Assembly: GCA_900239685.1 (NCBI GenBank)
Contig: OENT01000051.1
Location: 124,001-188,000 of the forward strand
Source of the DNA: Rotaria macrura
Taxonomy: Eukaryota; Rotifera; Eurotatoria; Philodinida; Philodinidae
Direction: 5' to 3'
DNA: 64,000 nucleotides
The notes below the pieces were generated by a model. It was given only the letters and a program-made list of their open reading frames with translations. It was not told the origin of the DNA and did not search any database. Below are positions 50,959 to 62,628 of this stretch, piece after piece (within the stretch, counting starts at the first letter, position 1; every line of letters starts with the position of its first letter). Both the position numbers and the translations under genes were made by a program.

Positions 50959-53900
50959 TTAAAACCATACACGACATCTTGATACTTTAACATCATTTCG
51001 GCTATGAGGAAAACAAGTTTGAATCATCGAACTATAAGCTTGAGCTTTTTCATGACTAATTGTACCATAAATATCAAGAAAGATAAATTCTTTTAATGTT
51101 TCGACCAATTGACAAAGATCTTGTTGAAAAACATTTACATGTTGAGCTAAAACAGGAGAATTATGTTATTTATTCATATAAAATGATTGTATTTGTAAGT
51201 ATGTATACCAATCGATTCGGATGTTTCTAGAGACTTGATCCATTGAATAAGTGGAAACACATTGTTGCAGCGTATTTCATTATCATCTCGAACTGAAATG
51301 AAGAAAAAGACAATGAAACAATATTAATTCGTAAAAATACATGAACTTAAAAAGAAAATAATTTTGTGTTTCATTATCGAACAAAATTGATCGTTTCAAT
51401 GGATATTTTTTTACCTACAATTTTTTTTTCTTTAAATAAATGGTATGATATTTTTGTTCAATTGAAGGACGTTTATCTCCGAATTACATTTTAAAGTAAA
51501 AAATTCGAATTAAGTACCAACGTTCTTATGCATAGTTTCAACAAAAAAATCTGAGCATTGGCAAAAAAGATTTAAGAAAAGAAATAGTTCTCTCACGATT
51601 TATTTTGCTCTTTACTCAATTCAATAGCGGAAAAACTATGCTGCAGGCGAGACTTTCGTTCTTGTTATTTTTTTTCCTAATCATTGTTACTTTTTAATCA
51701 CATCATTTTGAAAACATTAAGAGCTTTGTCAACATTTTGAAATGAATATTCAATTAGTTTTTCTATTTTTCTTTTGAATAGAAAAACATATAGGAACAAC
51801 CTGATATTTAGGACCGAAATAGTGCGATGTTACACGCAATGATAAAGATAGTTTTGAATCAGATAAAATACATTTTTATCTTAAATACATATAGATTCTG
51901 CTTTAATCTTGAAGTAGAATCTATTTAAGAAGGTTAAAAGATTTTTTCACAAGTAAGTAAACAACAAATGTGATTATGATTTAAACGACAATGTAAATTT
52001 GTGTTAATATTAGTTTTTTTCTAAGGTTTTAATTAAGATCAGTGATAGTTTAAATGAATACAATAGAGAAATATTTCGATGGAAAATTTCACAATTCAAA
52101 TTATTTTGTCTTTCTTGAACATAATTCATCGTTTAATATTTTCATAAATAATCAACAAGGATGAATAAGATATAATATCTTTCATCAATTTAAATTAGAA
52201 AAAGAGAAAATGATTCGATCAAAAGCTCTTATTATTATTTTGAGTTTAGAAATTTCGAAAATGAAATCAATTTTTTAGAAAAATTCGATTTTACTTGTCA
52301 AATGTCAACTCTATGCTACGTAATTATAAATCTTGTACAGTATAACAAGAGTAAACGCGAATAGAATTGATACCAGAATAGTGTTTCATTCAAATTAAGC
52401 TATGTCAGAGATGGGTAGGTCCGACTCCAGAGCGGAGCGATTTGCCAGAACAGTGGAGCTGGTATCGTCCCGTTTCGTCGTCGCGCCGTTAATTGTTCCG
52501 CTTGGTCAACAGAAATTTTTTTCCTATTTCGTCTACAAAATGTTTTTCCCACTTCGTCGACAACTATTTTTCCCTTTGATATACCGCAATCTAATAATTA
52601 AGCGCTAGGTCGATAAGTTAAGGCCTAATTCATAAATCATAAAATGAATATCCAGTTTTTTTAAAGTTAAAAGTCACTTGATCTGTGTTTTAGTGAATAA
52701 AAGTCAAAATTCAATTTGATATACACACTAGTTTGATTGGATAAATGTTTGCAGTGTCCGTTGAGTTTTCTATTTATTAATCTAGAAATCGTTCCGAGTG
52801 AAACGTAACTGTTGCCAAGAAAAGTGCGACACTTGGGAAACCGGTGGCATCCATTACTAAGGTGTTTCAGATTTTTGTCAGTAATAATTAGGTTTCATTC
52901 AGGACAATTTTCAGGTTAATAAATAGAAAAGGGTGGTAATATTTTTGATCATTAAACACCTTTTTCGATAGTTTGGATCACCAAAAATTTTAAGATACAA
53001 ATGATCATACAAAACAGATACATTCTATCACCACATTTTTCGAATTTCATCCAAAATATTTATTTTTCTCAAAGGATAACGTTGAGAACAAAAAATAACA
53101 CATAGACAAGGAATACTTCATGACATTTATCACAATATCTATTTATTACCATAAACTGGTTTAATTTTCTTGGGACCTCCTTTTACCTAGGTGTTGAAAA
53201 CGTGTCTTATCGGTGACTTGATATAAATTGAATAGATATGCCAGACCAACTGAGTGCTTGCGCGAAGAGACTTTGAGTAATTTATTATTTATATATAACA
53301 TACAGAAGAACAGGAAAACTGACGAAATGTAACTGTTACTGAATGCGAAGGAAAGAGATGATGCAACGTTTTAATGTGTTGAAAAAAATTGGTTATCAAA
53401 TGTATCTGTTTTGTGGAATCATTCGTATCTTAAAAATTTTGGTGATCAAAGTTATTGAAAAACGCGTTTTGTGATCAGAACTACCTAACTATGGTGATCA
53501 GAACACGTTTTCCCCATAGAAAAACTCAACGGACACTGCAAACATTTATCCAATCAAACTAGTGTGTATATCAAATTGAATTTTGACTTTTATTCACTAA
53601 AACACAGATCAAGTGACTTTTAACTTTAAAAAAACTGGATATTCATTTTATGATTTATGAATTAGGCCTTAACTTATCGACCTAGCGCTTAATTATTAGA
53701 TTGCGGTATATCAAAGGGAAAAATAGTTGTCGACGAAGTAGGAAAAACATTTTGTAGACGAAATAGGAAAAAAATTTCTGTTGACCAAGCGGGAAAATCC
53801 TCTAATTGGGCTTAATTAGTCGACCAAGCGGGACTGAACCGTAGAGCTGGAGCGAGAAATGGTCGAGGCTGTCCATCTCCGATCTATATTTTATTATAAG

Positions 53901-56900
53901 AATATCTGTATGATTAATAAAGAACAAAATTCAATTAAAAACTATAACAAAAACTGAGAATGATATTTATAAGAGATTAAGTTGTGATGAACTTTGTTGG
54001 CTTAAAATAAACTTACTCGATGTCCAAGGAAAATCATCTGATCGCCAAAGACGTAATGTTTGTAAACGAGGCATATATGTGCCAAGAAAAGGCACAAGAT
54101 ATTTACCAATATGGATTGCGTTATCGAAACCATAATGACAGCTCGGAAGACAAAATTCAGCATATCGAACACTACTTAATGCATCCGTTCTTAATTCTTT
54201 AGATGCCTAAATCGAAAAAGAAAACAAGATATTTTAATAACGATCTACCTAGAACATTTGAAAAAGTAGACATATTGTGTTCAGCCGATTAAAAATGACT
54301 TCGGTGAATCAAGAAAAATAATTGTAAAAATATTACATTGAATTTCAATTTGAATCGAACTTTGTTTTTAAATCTTCTGAATTGTGTATAATCAATCAAA
54401 TAATATATTTTTTTTTACAAGTTAATAAATAAGGTCACTTGAAATCTAGCAGACATCTCACAATAAGAAATTAATATTCATTGTTTATTCAGATTCAATA
54501 AAAACCCGATTCAATCTTCTACTGTAAATATATATGTATTGATAACAAGAGAATGAAATTTTTATAAGTCTACAGTGTCATGAAGATTATAAAATTAGGT
54601 ATAAAGAAAACAAAGTCGGTGACGTTCGAAAGATCAACCAAGACAGATAGGCATGTGACTAAGATTAAAATAGGTTTAAAACGTTTAATATATCTCTTTC
54701 GTTAAATTTTTACTTATTAATAATTTTACATAAGAACTTGAACAAAAGTTGAGTATTAGAAAAAGATAAAAGAAGAGATTAATTCATAATTCTTTTATTT
54801 TTTTTAAGAAGTGTAGTCAGTAGTAACTAAACTTCAATTACCATTGCGATTTGCATTACTTTGAATAACAACAATAAAGTTAATCTCTAGGCACAAGACT
54901 AGCTTTGAATTAGTTGAAGTTAAAATACTGTTAAATATTTCTCAAAAGGAAATGAACATGAAGTCTCTAGATGAGAAATTAGATAAAGTTCAATAAAACC
55001 TTCTAAACTTGAAAATAATTGAACGGTTTAATTATACAAAAAAAACCAGAATACCATATACATTTTGAATATTCTATGTAATTAGTGTAAAGTACAGCTT
55101 GTAGATTCTCAAATGGGAATACTTTCGAAAATATCATTTTTCTTTAACTGATACAAGATTTACATATCGAATTGTTTGACTTGAACATATATTTGCATCA
55201 ATTATATGAAAAGATCAGAAATAAAACAAAACTTACGTATTGAACAGCATGTAAGAGCCATTCGAATTGTTCAACTAGAAGATATTCTAGTTGTACAGTC
55301 ATGGAAATGAGATGAGCAAGTACTTTTTCACGTACTACATTTCGATCCATTGGGTGATCGACACGAGCTAAAATGAAATATTTTTAGATTCTACATAATT
55401 TCGATAAGAATATTGAAGTTTATTTTTCTAACATCTATCTTTTAAGTCATGCACATGCATATTAAAATAAAATATAAATAGACCAATGATTTTCTAATTG
55501 ACAAATCGTGACATTAATAAATGAACAATAAAAGTAAACTTTGTTTTTGCAACAAGGTTATCATTTTGCAAAGATTCAATTGGCTACGCACAATTCAAAA
55601 TAGGGTACGCATGCGATGCAATTTTTGTTTTTATGAATAGGATACAGTGATGGGGGAACATAGTTTATAAATAGTGAAAGATAATGTAGCTGTGTCTGTT
55701 CTCACTTCTGAAGGAAATCATTTGAGATGTTCAATTTCTGAAGAAACTGCCGTTAGACATAAACGATTTTCTATACAATTCTCATTGAAAAACTATTATC
55801 GGTGTTTTTAAAGAAGGCAACTAAAGAAAAACTTATAAATTTTAATCTAATAGTTATAGAGATCTGCGGTTTTCGTCATAGAATTCAATAGAATACAGCA
55901 TTGAGCAGAAGCGTATGCATCAAAAGTGTTGTTTCAAAGTAGCTTTCCAGGCTAAACTTGGATGATAAAATTAGCGAAATTTTTAGAAATGTTTGTTTTT
56001 TACTTTAGTTGTAATCCGAAGTAACATCTTCAAATTAGTATCTAAGCAACTGTGTCTTGAGCTCACTCACTCTCTTAACAACTTCTAGCGTCTTGAGAAA
56101 GCAAAATCTCGAAGGTGTTTAGGCTTTATTTTGTGGAAGAAGCTTCTGACTACAAAGCTAGCAACAAAACATTTTGTTTTTAATCTTTCTAGAAAATTCT
56201 CTAACCTTTCTCTAATTTCTTCTACTTAGGCTTAAAAAGCGCCTTAGGAAAATACTTTCGATACAAATGCTTCTGTCCAACGCTATGCACTATTGAAGTC
56301 TATGATGAAAAATGAAGATCGTTACGACTTTTCGTTCAAAAGTGATAGGCTTTTCTTAAACTGCCTTCTTTAAAAATTCCGATATTACTGGAACGGGCTA
56401 CATTCCAGGGAGATAAATATTAAATACTTATTAATTAAATAAGTCTTACTCGGAAGTCGTCTGTCTTTTTGCTTCTACCCATGATCAATCGATCTAGAAC
56501 GGAAACCTACAAACAGCTAAGCTATTTCGACTTTACTAGAAATACCACAATAAAAGACCATGATCATTTATTGTGTGGATTCAGATTGTTCGCTCATATA
56601 TGATTCTGTACCACAGTCTACTAGATTTTTATTGCCTTTTTGATGAAAACAGTTGGTTTTTGAGAAAATTTCCAAGTATTCGAAAAGTGATATGTAGTAA
56701 TTGAGTGCCAAGACATCTGCTATTTTAGTGAAGAAAACAATTATTTTCATTGAAAAAACGTACTTTTTTTGTAGTTTAAAAAGTATTTCTCGATACCTAA
56801 AAACTGAAAAAGTCTCCTCGACTTTCAAAACAAAAGAAAACTTTGAAAAGCCTGTGAATTTCTAATACATCTTGTGAACAATTTCTAACTGGTCGTATTT

Positions 56901-59900
56901 TAATATGAAATGGCCTTTTATGTTGGGGTTTGATTTTAGTTAATAATACTCAGTGTGCTATTTGTAATCTAAGCATGATGTGTCAACGAAGAATTAGATT
57001 TGAAGAACTACACGATAGTAGCATTTACATTTTTTAGCTATATGATAACTTCCTTAACTATAAGAAGTTTTTTATAACTTCTATGAATACACAGTTCATT
57101 GCATCTAGTGAAGAGAAAGAAATGGTGAAATTCAGGCAGAAAAAAACTCGAAATAGTGTATTATTAGGGATGTGCGATTTCCGTGAAAACAGTAAAAAGC
57201 AGACTGATGCATCAAGACTGAGCAAACTGACTATAATCATGGACAAAACTTTTGACCCAAGCGTACGTTTGATTTTTTCTACTAATGTTGACCGTCTAAC
57301 TTTAATCCAAATAGTGGTTTTAATGGCCAATAAAGTATTCTGTATAATACATTGTATACCAATATTCCAGAGACGAACTGTGACGCAAAAGAATCTTAAA
57401 AACCGAAAATGGTAATTTTCAGGTTCGTACAAGGCTTTGTAGAAACGATATTTTAACTATTTTATCTTAAAGAGCACAAAATTCTGTGCAAAACAAGAGG
57501 TTTCGACATTTTCTACTGTCTTTCCTCAGTAAGTTATCAGCAAAACAAAAACCAAGGAAAATCGTGTTTTAGAACTTTTTTGACGAATTTCGTTTTGCCA
57601 GATTTTTGTGCTGCTTGTAGTTTTCTATGGAAAGATCGTAGAAAATGCTGAAACCTCTTTTTTTGCACAGTATTTTGTGCTCTTTAAGATAAAATAGTTA
57701 AAATATAGTTTCTACAAAGCCTTTTACAAACCTGAAGACTATCATTTTCGGCGTTTTAGAAACATTGCGATCATAGTACATTTATGAAATATTGTTATAT
57801 AATGCATTATATATTAAACTTCATTGGCTATATTAAAACCACTATTTGGATTAAAGCTAGAGTTAACATTAACAGAGAAAAATGTAAAAGACGTTCGGGT
57901 TTAAAATTAGTCTTTGGCTATACGTTGACTGAACGGACATCGAAGTTCATAGAAATGGTGACAGAACTGACATCAGCAATTCATTGGAATACAGGTGCTG
58001 ACTGATTTCAAACTTTACCAAATAATCCGCTTTATCACTTCTCAGGAAAACAGTGGTGAAAAAATAAGAGACATTTTCGGAGAAATGTCCTAAATACGGC
58101 TAAACCACTAATATAACTATCATTCACTAGGAAGATGTGCTTGCATGTACGACTTAATCTATACATACTTATCTCTGTGTCTAAATTAATACGTCCTAAT
58201 CTTTGTGCTTCTAAATCTGTATGTCCTGATGTGCGCGTCCTAGTTTGTGCGTACCGATCTTTGATTCTTACTGTACATGTCCTTTCTACGGCCACTCCTA
58301 CATTCGTGAATCATTTGTTTTCCGTAATCCTTTCTCTATGCACCTTTTTGCTCACACAAATCTTCAAATAAGATTTTCGTAATTTATTGGCAGATTAACA
58401 ACGTTTTATCGTCCAACCTCCTAACGCTTAATGAGCAACTTCAGTCGTCATGATCTCCACACTAATCACAGTGTTTCTTCCAATAAAATCACTCCACTCT
58501 TATTTCCATTGAGCCATTGTCCTTACTCACATGATATGCTCAGTCTCATTTATCGCCCTCGCTGTCAGTCAAATGTTGTTCCTTTTCCATCTCGTGTACA
58601 GTCAGATGCTGCCTGTGTATTTGTCTACTCTCCTTACCTAAACATAACTCCGGTCGGTGTAGTGGCAGTGGGAAGAAGCCGCAATACTAGTTGACCTTTA
58701 GTTTTTAATTCCAATCACTGAGCTCAAAAACGCCGAGAAGCCTTGGTTTCACTTTATGCTCACTGTTTTTCTTTTGAAAAGATGAAAAAGTTCTACAAAA
58801 GACATTATAGAAAATCATATAAAAAAGGACCCATGAATTAAATGCATACATTTGAACGTACACAAAAGGAGATGTCCTTAATAAATAATGACTGAATTCT
58901 TGATTTAGTCGTATTTAGCATGTCTCTTTAAAAACAAGTCCCTTATTATTTCATGGCCATTTTCTAGAGAGATGATAAAACGGATTGTATGCTATATTAT
59001 GTTGAATAAATTTTATTAGTCTTAGCCCGAAGGAGAAACTTGAGAAACCATTAAGCTCATATACTTTCATCCAATGAAAATTATCTGTGCATCCATATAT
59101 TATGTCAAGATAATGCCATAATATTCATAATATGAATTGTAGTCTATGAACATCAATATGACTATGTCAATCTTCAAGGGGATGCCAGTATATAGTCAGT
59201 GTCGATGTAGTTCATGTCTCAAATGTTATCAGTGTCAATATGTCGATGATCAGTACACATTCCTAGATATTATTGTACTCGAAAATGGTTCTCATATGGC
59301 AACTCTGAAGTAGAGTTCGAATGTCGAACTTTAACTTTTGTAACTGAATTCGATATCACTCAACTACTTTTTGTACGAAAGGTTTTTCGTCACAGCTGCA
59401 AAGTTCATATTCAAAGGATCCTTATAAGTATGAATTATCAGATCTATTACACATAAAATAAAAAACTTATTTCATCAGAATCACAATAAGGAAAATAGCG
59501 CTACGAAAACGTGTAATATTTGATTTAAGCCATAAATCAAGAATGAGTTTGGTTCGATTGTTTAAGATCTTTGGAAAAAAAGAAGAAAAATTATTACTAA
59601 CCATTGCCACGATCAAACCATGTTCCAAATTGAATTTTTGTAACATTTCGAAAAGGCATATCAATTTTTGTGTATTGATTCAATTCGGACAATCTATTTA
59701 ATGACATCAGAAGATCAGAATCGTCGAAATCCTTTCTTTGGTCTATAAAAATAAGAAATTTTCTTCACTTTAAGTATTGTGTTCCTATTTTTCTTTCTGG
59801 GTTTAGTTGAACATAAAATAGATCAATGTTCATAAAAAAATCTTCTTTTACAATGAAATTATTATGAAATTCTGAACTTAATCAGTTATCTATTGCATAC

Positions 59901-62628
59901 ATCATTAAGAAAAAAAGGATTGAAATGACAAAACAAAATTTACTTTTGTATACTGTGATAGAACAAATATTAGGAGATAAGTCATTGAATTCTTGGAGAA
60001 ATAAATAAAATGATGGATGTAACCGAAACGAAAGTTTGTCGATAGATGGCCAGTTAAAAACATATGAGTGATTACTAAAAGAAAAGAAAAGAAAAGAATA
60101 TCATTAAATTAAGAAGCTGCCAGATTTTTAATAAAAATAAATATCCTACATAAGATTATTTGATAATTTTAGTGTATTAGAAAAAGAAGAGAAAAGATGT
60201 TGACATGACATTATCGGATCAAATAAACATTTGACATTTGTCCATTGATGTGAAATGAAAAAGGAATGAAGTTTAAATGAATTAATTATTTTTTCTATAT
60301 CATTCAATGATAATTGACATTCTGAACATATATAAAAATTAAAATAAATTAAATTCATTATTTTATCAGGTAAACAATATTGGCGAATAAAATTTGCGTC
60401 AATAACAGATTGCCATACATTTTGGCATATTTTTCGGACTCGTTGGTTATTTCTAAGATGAAGTTGAAATTTTTCAATATAATTTAATTTATTAAGAAGC
60501 CATTTCAAATAAACAAATTCTAAGTCATTGCAAATCAAAGTTTTTAAACTGAATGATCGTAGTTTTGGTATCTAAAACGAAGTCGATATACATTCCATTA
60601 ATCACAAGAATACAACAACAAAAAATTAATTTCCTTACTTTATTAAACCAATTTTCATTTGATTGCTTCGACGTTTCAACATTCGATGTCTCAAATGAAC
60701 CGAATTTAAGCAAATAATGAAATTCAACTGATAGTTGTTCGAGATTGGGTACATGTTCAATAAGATTTTCAAGAAAACATGTTTGATTAAGTCGAATATA
60801 TAAATAACGAAGAGTCATACAATACGATTGACGTTCGTGTTGAGTAGAATCCGAAGAGAGATACGAATTCGATTCTAAGCATTCATAAATAAAACTACTT
60901 TTAAAAACATTACTAATGTCAAGTCGAAGAGTTTTTAAGCGACATTGAGCAGAGAATATTTTACGAACAAGCCACCCCATCATTGCCATTTGTCTTTCTA
61001 TTTCTTATGCAAGAAAAAAAAAGAAATTGGTGATTATTATAAAGAAAGTTTTTATGGAAAACAAGATCTAAAACGAGTATATTCAAGTATAAGGTGTAGA
61101 CCGTTATAGATATTGCTATGGGAATGTCAAAAACATGTTAGTAATACTTCATCATATACTGTTACTTAGACACAGCAACGAAATTGAACTCTACCGATCT
61201 CTTATTGTCAAAGAATATTGAATGTATTAATTCTGTTTTTGGCCCAGTCTTTTGACTGCACTTTAATATATACGAATAAAAATCTTCCATTACGAATGCT
61301 GAGTAATGATAGGAAATATATATTAGAAAGTTTGGCAATTAACAATATTCGCAAGTTCATCATCTTTCACAAATGAATCCCACAGACCCTGCATTGATAG
61401 CACTTTCTCCAAAAGGTTGTTTTTAATTTCACGTCTAATACGATAAAACTCATATTCACAAGGTGTCATTTTTTTTTATTAATCAATCTGTCGAATATTA
61501 CGAATGGTACAGAAAAACTTTTGATATACATCAATTCTGCCAACTAATTGATCTAGCAATCGATTAACATTTCAATGAATAAATGATCAAATCATATTTA
61601 AGATAAATTAAAACTTATCTCATCCGGTAGAACCTACTGGATAAGAAATAGTAGACTGATTACGGGAGAGAAGTTACCATTACTTGGATAGCCTGGCAGA
61701 GATGTTCATGGCGGCGCTGTAAGGTTAGCTTTTGGTGCTAATGTATCAGCGTCGCTGGAGTTATCTTTTACTTAGATCTGCGGCGAGGCAGAGGCAGATT
61801 CTCTATCAACCACAATGCATATCTCTGATAACAAAGGAGCTACTAGTTGCTTTTTCCTGGTAACTTCTGAAAAAGACACATTATCACTTTTATCAGACTG
61901 AATATCTTCGATACATCATTTAACATAGTTTGGAGTTACCAGTTGCTTGGTAGCGTAAGTGGTTGGTAATGTTACATTCTCACTCCCAAGATTGATTCGT
62001 GTTTATATTGGTTTATCCCTGAACTATGATCATTTTGTTCACCATAGACGAAGCTCTTCTTGTTTTAAAATAGCTATTAAAAAACAGATAAACTACCTGT
62101 ATCAGAAATCACTCGCGAACATCGTTGTTCATTATAAAACTGTATGATCATTTCCTGATCAAATGTTAATGTAAGTTCATCCAATTGATGTTCAACAAGA
62201 TAAGATAAGCATATTACTACTGGTTCAATTGATCCACATCGAGTAAGAATAAGTGATTTAAGATTGGGAAAATGCAAGATTTTTTTCTCATTAAACAACC
62301 ATTCATATATAAGATCACAGCAAATTGAATTTGTTTCATCGAAATGAATTCGTCGAATAGAAGAAGAAAGAGATAATGAATTTGTGATCAATGGAAATAA
62401 TATTGAAGAACATTTATTATAAGATAAACCTCGTGTAATAACAATGCCACTATTCGATATATGACCATTTCTTGCAAGAATTGAACACACAAGAGAATTA
62501 AAACGACTATTTAATGACCATAAAGATGTTAGCATATCAGACCATGATACTTGAGAAAAGATATGAAGAAGAATTTCATTAGGTAGACTTTCTATTCGAC
62601 TAATCATTTGATCTAAATAAAAAGACAT
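50959..62628 (-). CDS. F-box (LRR-like) protein with very long introns
   Basis: Likely substrate receptor of an SCF ubiquitin ligase. Nine exons join with consistent phase: 62628-62097, 60997-60639, 60571-60150, 60074-59944, 59742-59602, 55367-55237, 54206-54017, 51292-51209, 51146-50959 (TAA), about 690 residues. The N-terminal F-box reads SRIESLPNEILLHIFSQVSW then DMLTSLWSLNSRFNSLVCSI. The rest has irregular leucine-rich segments (CRLKTLRLDIS, CMTLRYLYIRL, VPNLEQLSVEF, MPRLQTLRLWRSDDFPW) and ends SRCRVWF. The style matches an expanded F-box family I recall from bdelloid rotifers. Introns of 2.7 kb (54016-51293) and 4.2 kb (59601-55368) are far beyond the local norm and hold inverted-repeat elements, yet the frame is intact. 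Confidence 0.82.
51293..54016 (-). other. Intron of the F-box gene carrying a hAT-like element
   Basis: A 2.7-kb intron between exons ending DDFPWTS and starting IRDDNEIRC. Its middle is element E (52406-53881). Removing the element leaves about 1.25 kb of AT-rich sequence without genes. Confidence 0.7.
52406..53881. mobile_element. hAT-like non-autonomous element E, about 270-bp near-identical arms
   Basis: A 1476-bp element. The arms at about 52500-52780 and 53521-53801 are inverted copies that I can distinguish only by one substitution and one T-run difference. Similarity continues, diverged, to the ends (cagagatgggtaggtccgac at the left; reverse complement of the right end cggagatggacagcctcgac) and inwards to about 53040 and 53380. 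Flanks agctatgt (52398-52405) and atctatat (53882-53889) agree at 6 of 8 bases, as for an aged 8-bp duplication. Termini of the C(A/G)GAGATGG type recall hAT elements. No transposase frame. Three degenerate 25-bp tandem units (gtctacaaaatgtttttccc type) lie near the inner part of each end. Confidence 0.82.
55795..56393. mobile_element. Inverted-repeat element F
   Basis: The left arm (about 55795-55925) and right arm (about 56265-56393) are imperfect inverted copies. Shared words include ttattatcgg/ttaatatcgg, tttttaaagaaggca, and catagaattcaatag paired with catagacttcaatag. Older than element E, judging from the mismatches. Non-coding, about 600 bp in all. Confidence 0.6.
57240..57905. mobile_element. 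Inverted-repeat element G
   Basis: The left arm (about 57240-57515) is the inverted copy of the right arm (about 57608-57905), with a loop of only about 90 bp. Well-conserved parts are ctttaatccaaatagtggtt, ggctttgtagaaac, ttaactattttatcttaaag, and agcacaaaat. The total is about 665 bp. A nearly closed foldback that could form a long hairpin in the F-box pre-mRNA. Confidence 0.72.
60998..62096 (-). other. First intron of the F-box gene
   Basis: About 1.1 kb. It includes a GC-richer patch at about 61600-61960 that starts with an imperfect hairpin (cttatctcatccggtag ... cctactggataag). No coding potential accepted. Confidence 0.5.

Larger units (their letters stand above)
55368..59601 (-). other. 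4.2-kb intron of the F-box gene
   Basis: The longest intron of the window, between exons ending FDRGN and starting ARVDHPMDR. It contains inverted-repeat elements F and G and a pyrimidine-rich stretch at 58130-58700 with short open frames on both strands. No gene is supported inside. Confidence 0.65.

Noticed and set aside
57058-57432. Overlapping frames on both strands at element G
   Set aside because: The similarity between frames at 57.3 and 57.8 kb comes from the inverted repeat itself, not from a conserved protein.
58035-58295. Arg/Thr-rich minus-strand frame (RYAQTRTRT)
   Set aside because: It derives from degenerate short repeats in an intron; no domain and no support as a gene.
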